Source: Chryseobacterium gotjawalense (GTDB lineage: Bacteria > Bacteroidota > Bacteroidia > Flavobacteriales > Weeksellaceae). From it: a DNA stretch of 64,000 nucleotides. This document shows, one piece after another, positions 9,375 through 17,868 of the stretch. A model generated the notes under the pieces. The model worked only from the letters and a program-made list of their open reading frames with translations. It was not told the origin of the DNA and ran no database searches. The stretch covers positions 3,100,001 through 3,164,000 of the forward strand of contig NZ_CP124855.1 of the NCBI RefSeq assembly GCF_030012525.1. Reading direction: 5' to 3'. A program made the translations under genes and the position numbers. Position 1 is the first letter of the stretch; each line of letters opens with the position of its first letter.

Positions 9375-10766
9375 TTATACCTGTGATTTCATATTGTTGC
9401 CATCTGTAGAATGAAGCCTTCTGAAAACGAATCCCGTAATTATGGTCAGAATCCCGACCAGAAAAAAGGTGTACCGGAATGCAACGTGTATTTTTCCAGA
9501 GGTTATGGCTGGGCTGTCTTCAAATAGTTTTAAGATGATTAAGCCAATCGCAATACCAAATCCTACGGCAAGTTGCTGATTGACTGCTAAGAGTGAATTT
9601 CCACTGCTCGTATGAGAATCCCGTAAATCTGCAATTGCAATGGTGTTCATCGATGTAAACTGAATGGAGTTGAAAAATCCGAGAATCGCGATGATGGGAA
9701 CAAACCAAAATAGGGAAGTGTTAATTCCGGGCAAACCTAAACAGGCAATTAAGAAGCCGATGATAAACGTATTGATCATCAAGGTTCTTCGGTAGCCGAA
9801 CCGGTCGAGAATTTTAATGACAAAAGATTTTCCCAGCATGGCTGTTAAAGCCATTGGTGCGACAATCCAACCGGAAATTACAGCGGATTGTCCGTAAGCA
9901 ATTTGGATCATCAGTGGCACTAAAAGTGGAATAGAACTGATTCCCAATCGGGTTGCTAAGTTTCCTAAAATCCCTACGCGAAACGTTCTTACCTGAAATA
10001 AATTTAAAGGAAAAATAGGGTTTTCTGTTTTTTTGGCGTGAACGTAATAATAATAAATCATTAAAAATCCCAACGTGAAAATGAGCAAAATTAAAGTCGT
10101 GGGCTTTGCGGAGCCAAACATTTCCAGCGAAATGGAAAGTAGCAGCGAAGCCGAGGCAAATATTAAAAAACCCTTTAAATCAAACGTAATCGTTTGGGAC
10201 CGGTAATCAGGCATGTATTTTAAACTGAGCAAAAGTCCAAGGAGTCCAATGGGAAGATTAATGAGGAAAATCCAGTGCCAGGATAAATAATCGACCATAT
10301 ATCCACCGACAAGTGGACCAAGGATAGGGCCGATCAGCGCTGGAATAATCGCATAATTCATCGCCTTCATCAGTTCATTTTTTTTAAAGGTCTTAATTAA
10401 AGCTAAGCGGCCGACTGGCGTCATCAAACTTCCACCAACGCCTTGAATAACTCTCGAAAGTACCAAATGGTTGAGGTTTTGAGAAAGGGCGCAAAGCAAC
10501 GAACCCAAACTGAAAATTATCAAAGAAGTGATGAAGACTTTCCGCGTTCCAAATTTGTCGGCCAAAAATCCACTTACAGGCATGAACAAAGCCAGCGTTA
10601 ACACATAACTGATAATCGCATTCTGCATGTTCAAAGGAGATTCGTGTAAGTCTTTTGCGATGGAAGGTAATGAAGTATTCAGAATGGTGGAATCCAACAT
10701 CTGCATAAAAATGGCCGTTGCCAAAATTAAGGGAAGGAATTTTTTAACAGAAGTGTCCTGGTTCAT
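9375..10766 (-). CDS. MFS drug efflux transporter, DHA2 (EmrB/QacA) family
   Basis: Proton-driven exporter with 14 predicted membrane helices. Motif A appears as GFLADKFGTRKVF between helices 2 and 3, motif C-like sequence as ALIGPILGPLVGG in helix 5, and D1 of the family as LDSTILNTSLPSIAKDL in helix 1, all diagnostic for DHA2. I take the start at the ATG at 10766 (MNQDTSVKK); ATG at 10772 or an upstream in-frame start at 10841 are possible but add residues unlike the family. Around 463 residues, slightly shorter than EmrB. No EmrA-type membrane fusion gene is adjacent, so it probably pumps into the periplasm alone. Substrate unknown. Confidence 0.9.
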   Translation of the reverse strand: MNQDTSVKKFLPLILATAIFMQMLDSTILNTSLPSIAKDLHESPLNMQNAIISYVLTLALFMPVSGFLADKFGTRKVFITSLIIFSLGSLLCALSQNLNHLVLSRVIQGVGGSLMTPVGRLALIKTFKKNELMKAMNYAIIPALIGPILGPLVGGYMVDYLSWHWIFLINLPIGLLGLLLSLKYMPDYRSQTITFDLKGFLIFASASLLLSISLEMFGSAKPTTLILLIFTLGFLMIYYYYVHAKKTENPIFPLNLFQVRTFRVGILGNLATRLGISSIPLLVPLMIQIAYGQSAVISGWIVAPMALTAMLGKSFVIKILDRFGYRRTLMINTFIIGFLIACLGLPGINTSLFWFVPIIAILGFFNSIQFTSMNTIAIADLRDSHTSSGNSLLAVNQQLAVGFGIAIGLIILKLFEDSPAITSGKIHVAFRYTFFLVGILTIITGFVFRRLHSTDGNNMKSQV

Positions 10767-11204
10767 AGGCATGACATAAATTAAAATTGATTGCAGCAAA
10801 GGTTCTGCCATCCCATTAGAAACTTTATAAAAATCTATCATAGATTCTCCCTATTGAGTGATCAGAAACTTACAGACGCTCCGCCGGGAGAAAAATAAAG
10901 GTAGCGAAAAACTCTTTATTCTAAAAACGGATCATTTGTAATGGGATCACTGATCGTGTTTTCCGCAAAAATCTGCGCCCCAGCCGGAAAGGAAATCCTT
11001 TGTTTCCGGTGGAAAAAGCGCTGGCTAAAAAAGATTGACTCTATGATTTTTTATTTGATCCGCTGAAACGCAGTCCTGTTTTGGGAGTGGAAGACGGAAA
11101 TGTGCGCCCAAAATATTCCTGCTGCTTTTTGGTTTAAAAACCTTATTTTTGCAAAAATTTAATCCGAAGATTCGAGATTGAATTGAACCTAAAAAATATC
11201 CGAA
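10767..11204. other. Divergent intergenic region with small repeat copy
   Basis: No gene supported. The words CGCAAAAATCTGCGCCCCA at 10964-10982 recur, with one base fewer in the A run, at 40361-40379 below another MFS gene. A possible -7 box for the methyltransferase lies at 11144-11151. Confidence 0.45.
11144..11151 (+). promoter_or_regulatory. -7 box TANNTTTG upstream of rsmB-type gene
   Basis: TATTTTTG fits the Bacteroidota sigma-A -7 consensus and lies 53 nt before the ATG at 11205. No TTG is found at the usual 17-23 nt upstream spacing, so the call rests on the -7 element alone. Confidence 0.5.
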
Positions 11205-12410
11205 ATGGAACTCATACACAGAAACTTACTCATAGGAATTCACGACGCACTGCAGGAAACCTTTTTCGAAGACCGAAAATATGCTGATAAAGTAATCGAA
11301 CGGCTTTTGAAATCACATAAACAATGGGGCAGCGAAGACCGAAAAGTAGTTGCGCAGATTTTTTACGATATCATCCGTTGGAAAAAACGCCTTGAATATT
11401 ACATGGGCGAAGGTGTGAAACCGAACAATATTTACAAAATGATTTTGGCGTATTGTCTCTGGACCAAAACGCACTATAAAAAATTTGAAGAATTTGATGG
11501 CGTGAAAAACGCTGATATTCTTATTAAACTAAAGAAACATACCGTTCCTACCAAAGCGATTGAATATTCAATCCCCGACTGGTTGGCAGAAACTTTGGAA
11601 AAAGAACTCGGCAACAGCTGGGAAAGAGAAATGGTGGCGCTGAACGAGCAGGCTCCTACCATTCTTCGTGCCAATACTTTGAAAACCACCGCTAAAGAAT
11701 TGGTTTCTGACTTGCGGGACGAGAATGTAGAAAGTTTCCTGATTCCGAATTATCCGGATGCCGTACAATTAGAGTTAAAGAAAAACGTTTTTTTAACCTC
11801 GGCCTTTAAAGATGGTTTATTTGAAGTTCAGGATGCAAGTTCCCAAAAAATTGGTGAACTTTTGGACGTAAAAGAAGGAATGCGTGTGGTGGATGTTTGC
11901 GCCGGAGCAGGTGGGAAAACCTTGCATTTGGCGGCTTTAATGAAAAATAAAGGTCAGATTATCGCCCTCGATATTTACGAATGGAAATTAGCAGAACTGA
12001 AACGTCGGGCCAAAAGAGCCGGCGCTCACAATATCGAAACGAGATATATCGACGATAATAAAGTGATCAAAAGACTGCATGAAAAAGCAGACCGTTTGTT
12101 GATCGATTCCCCTTGTTCCGGTTTGGGAGTTCTGAAAAGAAACCCCGATTCCAAATGGAAAATCGACCAGGAATTTATCGACAGAATCAAAAAAGAGCAG
12201 GAGAAAATTCTACAGGATTATTCTAAAATCTTGAAGAAAGGAGGAAAAATGATTTACGCAACCTGTTCTATTTTGCCAAGTGAAAATGATGAACAAGTCG
12301 CAAAATTCCTTAAAAACAATGAAGGATTTACTTTATTAAAAGAAGAAAAAGTGATGCCGAGCGAAGGCTACGACGGATTCTATATGGCGCTGATCGAGAG
12401 AAAAGCGTAA
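11205..12410 (+). CDS. rsmB: RsmB-type 16S rRNA (cytosine-C5)-methyltransferase
   Basis: SAM-dependent RNA m5C methyltransferase of the RsmB/NOP family; RsmB itself modifies C967 of 16S rRNA. The 401 residues divide into an N-terminal NusB-like RNA-binding helical domain (about 1-130) and a Rossmann methyltransferase domain. Motif I is VVDVCAGAGGKTLHLAALM, motif IV DSPCSGLGVLKRNP and motif VI YATCSILPSEN; the two cysteines are the release and nucleophile residues of this family. Possible overlap in role with RsmF cannot be excluded, but the NusB-like N-terminus favours RsmB. Single gene with its own terminator 6 nt past the stop. Confidence 0.9.
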   Translation: MELIHRNLLIGIHDALQETFFEDRKYADKVIERLLKSHKQWGSEDRKVVAQIFYDIIRWKKRLEYYMGEGVKPNNIYKMILAYCLWTKTHYKKFEEFDGVKNADILIKLKKHTVPTKAIEYSIPDWLAETLEKELGNSWEREMVALNEQAPTILRANTLKTTAKELVSDLRDENVESFLIPNYPDAVQLELKKNVFLTSAFKDGLFEVQDASSQKIGELLDVKEGMRVVDVCAGAGGKTLHLAALMKNKGQIIALDIYEWKLAELKRRAKRAGAHNIETRYIDDNKVIKRLHEKADRLLIDSPCSGLGVLKRNPDSKWKIDQEFIDRIKKEQEKILQDYSKILKKGGKMIYATCSILPSENDEQVAKFLKNNEGFTLLKEEKVMPSEGYDGFYMALIERKA

Positions 12411-12416
12411 GAAATT

Positions 12417-12448
12417 AAAAGGAGCAAAATTTTTGCTCCTTTTTTTTG
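12417..12448 (+). terminator. Rho-independent terminator after rsmB
   Basis: Stem AAAGGAGCAAA / TTTGCTCCTTT with a short AT loop, followed by a T run to 12447. Begins 7 nt after the stop codon. Confidence 0.85.
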
Positions 12449-12818
12449 TATCATATTTTTTCTCGATTCGACGAAGTGAATTGCTATTGCCATTTTTTTT
12501 AAAGGAATCTCCGGTTATGACCTTTATAAACGCAAAAAGTGGACGTTTGGAAATTTAAATCTTTGCTAATTCAGCATAGTAATTTAAACTTACAATTAAA
12601 AAACGGATATGCCTAACCTATTTTGTTTCTCGCGAGGAATGATTTTTTTCAACCACAGACCGAACAATTTCCACTAAAACTTAATTTTTTTCTATATAAA
12701 TTTTAATAATAGTAAATAATTCTGATCTTAAAATTTTTTGTTTCTTTTTGTAAACAGTTATTATATGTTTGCAGTAGAATTTTAATTAAAAGTTACAAAA
12801 CGAATAAATATAAGAATC
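12449..12818. other. asnB upstream region, no gene
   Basis: AT-rich 370 bases with no supported reading frame. The right end carries the asnB promoter (12738-12771). The distance from the -7 box to the ATG (47 nt) leaves a short leader without recognisable riboswitch folds. Confidence 0.5.
12738..12771 (+). promoter_or_regulatory. Bacteroidota-type promoter of asnB
   Basis: TTG at 12738-12740 and TATGTTTG at 12764-12771, spacer 23 nt, matching the TTG-N17-23-TANNTTTG rule known for flavobacteria. Translation starts 47 nt downstream. Confidence 0.65.
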
Positions 12819-14489
12819 ATGTGTGGAATTGTATGCCTATTTGACGCAAAACAAAAAACCGAAATCTTAAGACCGCAACTCTTAGAAATGTCGAAAAAAA
12901 TCCGTCACCGCGGTCCGGACTGGAGCGGTATCTTTCAGAATGAAAAAGTGATTTTTTCGCACGAGCGTTTGGCGATCGTAGATCCTACTTCCGGGAAACA
13001 GCCTTTGTTTTCAAAAGATGGAAAAATTGTTTTAGCCGTTAATGGGGAAATTTATAACCACCGGGAATTAAGAAAAGAATTTCCGGAATATGATTTTCAG
13101 ACAGAATCTGATTGTGAAGTGATTATTCCTTTATTTCAAAAATACGGAAAAACTTTTGTCGACAAACTGAACGGAATTTTTGCTTTCGCAATTTATGATA
13201 TTGAAAACGATATTTATTTAATCGCGAGAGACCACATGGGAATCTGCCCGCTTTATCAGGGTTGGGATCAGCACGGAAGTTATTATGTGGCTTCCGAACT
13301 GAAAGCCTTGGAAGGCGTTTGCAAAACGATTGAAACTTTTTTGCCGGGGCATTTTCTTTTCAGCCCGGAAGGCTACGAACTGCAACAATGGTACGGAAGA
13401 GATTGGGAAGATTATGAAAACGTAAAAGACAATTCTACCGATATTGCCGGTTTGCGGAAAGCACTTGAAGATGCCGTTCACCGCCAATTGATGAGTGATG
13501 TGCCGTACGGAGTTTTACTTTCTGGTGGTTTGGATTCCTCCATCATTTCGGCCGTTACCGCAAAATATGCGAGAAACAGAATCGAAAGTGGCGATACTCA
13601 GGAAGCCTGGTATCCACGCTTGCACAGTTTTGCGGTAGGTTTGGAAGGAAGTCCGGATTTAATTGCAGCTCAAAAAGCGGCTGAACATATCGGTTCCATT
13701 CACCATGAAGTTCATTTCACCATTCAGGAAGGTTTAGATGCCGTTCGCGATGTGATCTATCATTTGGAAACTTATGATGTTACCACGATTCGTGCTTCTA
13801 CACCGATGTATTTGCTGGCAAGAGTGATTAAATCGATGGGCATTAAAATGGTGCTTTCCGGAGAGGGAAGTGATGAGATTTTTGGCGGTTATCTTTATTT
13901 CCACAAAGCACCGAATGCCAGAGAATTTCATGAAGAGAATGTCAGAAAATTAGGAAAACTTCATTTGTATGACTGTTTAAGAGCCAACAAAGCGCTGATG
14001 AGTTGGGGAATTGAAGGACGCGTTCCTTTTTTGGACAAAGAGTTTATCGATGTAGCAATGCGGATTAATCCGAAAGATAAAATGGTGGGCGCACACGAAC
14101 CGAAAATTGAGAAATGGGTTTTAAGAAAAGCTTTTGAAGATTTATTGCCGGAAAGCATTACCTGGAGACAAAAAGAACAATTTTCTGATGGTGTTGGCTA
14201 TTCCTGGATCGATTCTTTAAAAGAAGTGGCCTTGAAAGAAGTTTCAGATGAAATGATGACCAACGCAAAATTCCGTTTTCCTTTGAATACGCCTCAAAAC
14301 AAAGAAGAGTACAGATACCGAACTATTTTCGAAGAGCATTTTCCAAGCGAAACTGCGGCCGCAACCGTTCCTTCTGTTCCTTCTGTAGCTTGTTCTACGC
14401 CAACCGCGCTGGAATGGGATGAAGCTTTTAAAAACGCCAATGATCCAAGTGGAAGAGCGGTTTTTTCTGTTCATGAGGATTCGTATTAA
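12819..14489 (+). CDS. asnB: Asparagine synthase B (glutamine-hydrolysing)
   Basis: Makes asparagine from aspartate, ATP and glutamine in the cytoplasm. MCGIVCLFD places the Ntn glutaminase nucleophile at Cys2 after Met removal; RHRGPDWSG and NGEIYNHRELR are glutamine-site motifs. The synthetase half holds the pyrophosphatase loop LLSGGLDSSIISAV near residue 230 and SGEGSDEIFGGYLYFHKAP near 350. The 556-residue length equals E. coli AsnB (554). The C-terminus has an Ala/Val/Pro-rich tail, also seen in E. coli. Single gene with its own promoter and terminator. Confidence 0.97.
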   Translation: MCGIVCLFDAKQKTEILRPQLLEMSKKIRHRGPDWSGIFQNEKVIFSHERLAIVDPTSGKQPLFSKDGKIVLAVNGEIYNHRELRKEFPEYDFQTESDCEVIIPLFQKYGKTFVDKLNGIFAFAIYDIENDIYLIARDHMGICPLYQGWDQHGSYYVASELKALEGVCKTIETFLPGHFLFSPEGYELQQWYGRDWEDYENVKDNSTDIAGLRKALEDAVHRQLMSDVPYGVLLSGGLDSSIISAVTAKYARNRIESGDTQEAWYPRLHSFAVGLEGSPDLIAAQKAAEHIGSIHHEVHFTIQEGLDAVRDVIYHLETYDVTTIRASTPMYLLARVIKSMGIKMVLSGEGSDEIFGGYLYFHKAPNAREFHEENVRKLGKLHLYDCLRANKALMSWGIEGRVPFLDKEFIDVAMRINPKDKMVGAHEPKIEKWVLRKAFEDLLPESITWRQKEQFSDGVGYSWIDSLKEVALKEVSDEMMTNAKFRFPLNTPQNKEEYRYRTIFEEHFPSETAAATVPSVPSVACSTPTALEWDEAFKNANDPSGRAVFSVHEDSY

Positions 14490-14552
14490 AAAATAAAAGT
14501 TACATATTTCTGTTGAAAATTTATAATCAACACAGCGTATTTTAGTAAGAAT

Positions 14553-14578
14553 AAAAACCGAGTCAACGCTCGGTTTTT
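14553..14578 (+). terminator. Rho-independent terminator after asnB
   Basis: Perfect stem AAAAACCGAG (14553-14562) and CTCGGTTTTT (14569-14578) with a 6-nt loop and a T tract. About 65 nt after the asnB stop. Confidence 0.85.
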
Positions 14579-14775
14579 TCTATTTAAATCTATGTTTAAA
14601 AATATTTGGTAAGCTCTGTAGCATAACGGTATTGCCGAATTACCAGAAGCCGGTTATCCCTATATTTATTTGTAAAAATTATTGATGGAAGTACCTTTAT
14701 GTTCGTTTTAGGCTTCAAAAATGAAACATTTGCGAAAGTATTTTATCGTATATTTATAATCCTAAAAAAGGAATC

Positions 14776-15444
14776 ATGTCACTATTAACTACCATTAAAT
14801 CGATTGAGCATCTTACTCATGATGTTCTACACGTCGTACTTGAAAAACCTGAAGGGCTGACTTATATCCCCGGACAGGCGGTTGATATTTCTCTTAATAA
14901 ACCCGGCTGGAGCGAAAAGAAAAACTGTTTCACTTTCACCTCTCTTCCGGAAGATAACCAGATCGAATTTACCATCAAAACTTATCCCGAACGTAAAGGA
15001 GTAACCAATGAGCTGCTTTCTGCCAAACCCGGAGATGAGGTTCTTATTTATAAACCATTTGGAGATATCTATTATAAAGGCCCGGGAATTTTCATTGCAG
15101 GTGGTGCGGGAGTAACGCCATTTATCGCGATTCTGAAAAATTTAGAAAGGCAGAATGAACTCAATGGAAACAAGCTCATCTTTGCCAATAAACAAAAAGC
15201 GGATATTATTTTAGAAGATCATTTTAATGCTGTTCTTGGGAAGAATTTCATCAACGTTTTGTCTAACGAAACTATAGAAGGTTATGAACACGGCTATATC
15301 TCGCCGGAATTAATTAAAAAATATTCCGACGAAAATTTGAAATATTATTATCTCTGTGGTCCGCCACCAATGATGACGGCGGTGGAAGGTCATTTAAAAA
15401 CATTAGGAATATCCGGAGAATTTATTGTGAAAGAAGGTTTTTAA
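14776..15444 (+). CDS. Ferredoxin/flavodoxin reductase-like FAD oxidoreductase
   Basis: Flavin reductase of the ferredoxin-NADP reductase superfamily, 222 residues, lacking any ferredoxin domain. The FAD half (about 1-95) has a degenerate R-x-Y-S motif seen as CFTFTSLPED, then TIKTYPERKGVTNEL. The pyridine nucleotide half shows IAGGAGVTPFIAILKNL (the NAD(P)-phosphate loop) and YLCGPPPMMTAVEGHLKTLG, with the GP-x-x-M signature. It would move electrons between NAD(P)H and an unknown acceptor; members near haemoglobins or oxygenases exist, but none is adjacent here. The next gene is an SDR 78 nt downstream. Confidence 0.82.
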   Translation: MSLLTTIKSIEHLTHDVLHVVLEKPEGLTYIPGQAVDISLNKPGWSEKKNCFTFTSLPEDNQIEFTIKTYPERKGVTNELLSAKPGDEVLIYKPFGDIYYKGPGIFIAGGAGVTPFIAILKNLERQNELNGNKLIFANKQKADIILEDHFNAVLGKNFINVLSNETIEGYEHGYISPELIKKYSDENLKYYYLCGPPPMMTAVEGHLKTLGISGEFIVKEGF

Positions 15445-15522
15445 ACCGATTTTTATTTATTAAATTTATTGTGCTCAAGTTAAAAGATCTGACTTGAGCA
15501 TTATTGAGTTAAAAAAACAAAT

Positions 15523-16242
15523 ATGAAAAATTATGCTCTCGTAACCGGCAGCGCCGACCGGATCGGAAAAGCGGTCGCCATTCATCTTGCAAAACAAGGT
15601 TATCATTTGGTGCTGCATTATAATTCGTCTGTAGAAAAAGCACAAAAAGTAAAAGATGAAATTCTATCATTATCAAATGGAGTAGCAGTAGAATTGCTGC
15701 AAATTAATTTTTTAAAAGAAAATGATTTCAATCAAATTTTCACAGCATTAAAAGAGAAGGAAATCAGTATCGAACTTTTAGTGAACTGCGCCTCGGACTT
15801 TATACCTTCGAATTTTAAAGATCAGGGGAGTGCTCTTTTCGATAAAGAAATGACCATTAATTTTAAAAATCCTTATCTTCTGACCAAAGCATTTGCGAAT
15901 GTTTTTGGGAAGGGAAATATCATTAATTTCGTCGATACCAAAGTGGTCAAAAACAGTACGGTTCACCTCGATTATATTTTGAGTAAAAAATTACTGAAAG
16001 ATTTTACCAGGATTTCTGCGGTAGAGCTCGCGCCGAATATCAGAGTCAACGGAATCGCACCTGGACTGATTCTCCCTCCTGAAGGGAAAGATGAAAGTTA
16101 CCTGTTGAATTTAGCTCAAAATATTCCTTTAAAAACAATTGGTAATTTAGACGAAATTTTAAAAGCGGTTCAGTTTATTCTGGACAGTAAATTCTTCACC
16201 GGACAGATTTTATATATTGACGGGGGCGAGCATTTGGTCTAA
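15523..16242 (+). CDS. Short-chain dehydrogenase, FolM/pteridine reductase-like
   Basis: Classical SDR of 239 residues. The cofactor motif reads ALVTGSADRIGKAVAIHLAK; the R-I-G variant and the following HYNSS (site that reads NADP) are characteristic of pteridine reductase and FolM dihydromonapterin reductase. The active site carries YILSKK (Y-x-x-x-K), and APGLILPP matches the P-G motif after it. Assignment as a pterin reductase is supported by the neighbour 92 nt downstream, a FolB-FolK fusion, and by the family-specific N-terminus; a general SDR remains possible. Cytoplasmic. Confidence 0.75.
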   Translation: MKNYALVTGSADRIGKAVAIHLAKQGYHLVLHYNSSVEKAQKVKDEILSLSNGVAVELLQINFLKENDFNQIFTALKEKEISIELLVNCASDFIPSNFKDQGSALFDKEMTINFKNPYLLTKAFANVFGKGNIINFVDTKVVKNSTVHLDYILSKKLLKDFTRISAVELAPNIRVNGIAPGLILPPEGKDESYLLNLAQNIPLKTIGNLDEILKAVQFILDSKFFTGQILYIDGGEHLV

Positions 16243-16334
16243 AATTAAAGAATCAGCGTTTTCAATTGAAATACAAAACACAAATTGCAGGCATTTGTTT
16301 TAAAATAAATCCTAAAAAAAAATTTAAATTAAAT

Positions 16335-17117
16335 ATGGGAGCACTCTATCATCCTAAATTATCAACAGTCCGGGTAGAAAATCTGCGTCTGCGGGCATTC
16401 ATTGGGTTCATCGATTGGGAAACCGAAAAACTGCAGGATGTCATCATTTCTTATTCCTTTAAATATGATACCGCATTGGCCTGCGAAACGGATAATGTGC
16501 AGAATGCGGTGGATTATAAAAAGATCACCAAAGAGATTATCGATTTTGTGGATCATAAAAGTTTTCACCTCATTGAAACCTTGGCGGAGAAAATATATGC
16601 TTTTATTCAATCTTCTGGCGCTGAAATTCAGGAGATTCAGGTGAAAGTGGAAAAACCTCATGCGCTGCGTTTTGCCGATAATGTCCTGGTTAAAATCGAC
16701 GGAAAAGACCGGTACAACACAGCGGTTATCGCTTTGGGATCCAATATTGATTCCGAACAGAATTTCAGTAAAGCTTTAAGTCATCTTCAGGAAGTTGGAT
16801 TTATGATGCAGCGGACATCGTTTATTAAAACAAAAGCGTTGAAATTTGAGGAACAACCGGAATTTCTGAATGGCGCTGTTTTGATCAACACCAGGAAAAG
16901 TCTCCCGGGACTGAAAATGCATTTAAAACAGATCGAAGCAATGTTAGGAAGAGTGCGAACTGAAAATAAAAATGCGCCGCGTGAAATCGATCTTGATGTC
17001 CTTACTTATAACGGGTTCCTCATTGATAAAGATATAGAGGAACTGCCTTTTCTGATTGGTTTTGTGCAGCAGTTGGAACCGGAAATTGCGCTGAACAATT
17101 CGGAATTGAAAAAATAA
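16335..17117 (+). CDS. FolB-FolK fusion: dihydroneopterin aldolase / HPPK
   Basis: Two folate-pathway domains in one chain. Residues about 5-120 are a dihydroneopterin aldolase (FolB): RVENLRLRAFIGFIDWETE, VDYKKITKEI and HFLIE-like FHLIETLAEKIYAF with the family Glu, and KVEKPHAL with the catalytic Lys. Residues about 128-260 are an HPPK-like (FolK) domain: TAVIALGSNIDSEQNF, EQPEFLNGAVL and APREIDLDVLTYNG with the two Mg-binding aspartates. The usual HP-x-x-x-x-R segment that follows in HPPK is missing. Start taken at ATG 16335 (MGALYHP) because upstream codons are lysine-rich and unlike FolB; a TTG at 16266 is in frame. Follows the FolM-like SDR. Confidence 0.85.
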   Translation: MGALYHPKLSTVRVENLRLRAFIGFIDWETEKLQDVIISYSFKYDTALACETDNVQNAVDYKKITKEIIDFVDHKSFHLIETLAEKIYAFIQSSGAEIQEIQVKVEKPHALRFADNVLVKIDGKDRYNTAVIALGSNIDSEQNFSKALSHLQEVGFMMQRTSFIKTKALKFEEQPEFLNGAVLINTRKSLPGLKMHLKQIEAMLGRVRTENKNAPREIDLDVLTYNGFLIDKDIEELPFLIGFVQQLEPEIALNNSELKK

Positions 17118-17133
17118 AATGTTCGTATATTTG
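17106..17133 (+). promoter_or_regulatory. Promoter of the toxin-antitoxin pair
   Basis: TTG at 17106-17108, 17-nt spacer, TATATTTG at 17126-17133: full match to the flavobacterial promoter rule. It overlaps the last codons of the FolB-FolK gene and lies 37 nt before the antitoxin ATG. Confidence 0.7.
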
Positions 17134-17170
17134 TTTAGAATATAATTGTTTAATCTATTGCTTTTACATT

Positions 17171-17398
17171 ATGAACACAATAACTTTAGAAGACCTTACC
17201 AAAAAATTACAAAATGCTCCCGCTTCTGTTTTAGAAAAAATTTGGGGTTATGCTGATGCGTTACTGGAAAAAAAACAAAGTTTTGAGCTTTCTGAAGAGC
17301 AAAAAAAACATTTAAAAAAACAGAACGATGTTCCGTTGGAAGAATGTTTAGATGCTGATAAAGTTTTTGAGAACCTAAAATCAAAACATGGTTTATAA
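17171..17398 (+). CDS. Antitoxin of RelE/ParE-type module
   Basis: Predicted 75-residue antitoxin. The protein is acidic and helical, begins MNTITLEDLTKKLQNAPASV and has an ALLEKKQSFELSEEQKKHL linker, like the small Bacteroidota antitoxins paired with RelE/ParE toxins (DUF2281-like N-terminus). The evidence for function is position: its last 11 bases overlap the start of a RelE/ParE toxin gene, the usual translational coupling, and a promoter directly precedes it. It has no obvious ribbon-helix-helix or HTH domain, so autoregulation is unclear. Confidence 0.7.
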   Translation: MNTITLEDLTKKLQNAPASVLEKIWGYADALLEKKQSFELSEEQKKHLKKQNDVPLEECLDADKVFENLKSKHGL

Positions 17399-17687
17399 AA
17401 TTGTATTAACTCCTGATGCCGAAAGACAGCTTGATGATGCAGTTACATACTATAAAAAAGTAGTTTCTACAAAGGTGGCAAAACTCTTTTTACAAGATTA
17501 CAAAAAGACCTATATGGATATTCTTAAGACTAAATATTTTCAGTTTTTTTTTGAAGATTTTAGAGGAGTACCGATGAAGAAATTTCCTTATATTATATTC
17601 TATACTATTGATGAAAATCAGAAAATAATTATTATTAAAGCTGTTTTTCATACTTCGCAAAATCCAGAAAAATATCGCGAAATATAA
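17388..17687 (+). CDS. RelE/ParE family toxin
   Basis: Ninety-nine-residue toxin of the RelE/ParE superfamily, which either cleaves mRNA at the ribosome or blocks gyrase. It shows the family layout: N-terminal strand MVYKIVLTPDAERQLDDAV (A-x-x-x-L/D helix), YYKKV helix hairpin, then the RGVPMKKFPYIIFYTIDEN strands and the C-terminal IIIIKAVFHTSQNPEKY with conserved H/R-x-x-x-P. Whether RelE-like RNase or ParE-like is not decided; the lack of a Lys/Arg catalytic set leans to ParE. Start overlaps the antitoxin gene. Confidence 0.85.
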   Translation: MVYKIVLTPDAERQLDDAVTYYKKVVSTKVAKLFLQDYKKTYMDILKTKYFQFFFEDFRGVPMKKFPYIIFYTIDENQKIIIIKAVFHTSQNPEKYREI

Positions 17688-17830
17688 ATGGAATTTAATA
17701 AAATGGAGTTGTACTATAAATGAAAAGTCATGGCAAAAGCACAATGTTTTTGTTGTTTTTATTCGGACGATAATATAAAGTTCTGAGAAAATGTTTTCAG
17801 TCCTTTGTTAAACAAATAAACATGAAAAAA

Positions 17831-17861
17831 AACCGTCCCGTCATTATTTGACGGGACGGTT
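17831..17861. terminator. Bidirectional terminator (TA module / desaturase)
   Basis: Perfect 13-bp stem AACCGTCCCGTCA (17831-17843) and TGACGGGACGGTT (17849-17861) with a 5-nt loop. On the minus strand a run of eight T follows, ending the desaturase transcript; on the plus strand it is followed by a weaker T tract after the toxin gene. Confidence 0.85.
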
Positions 17862-17868
17862 TATATTT

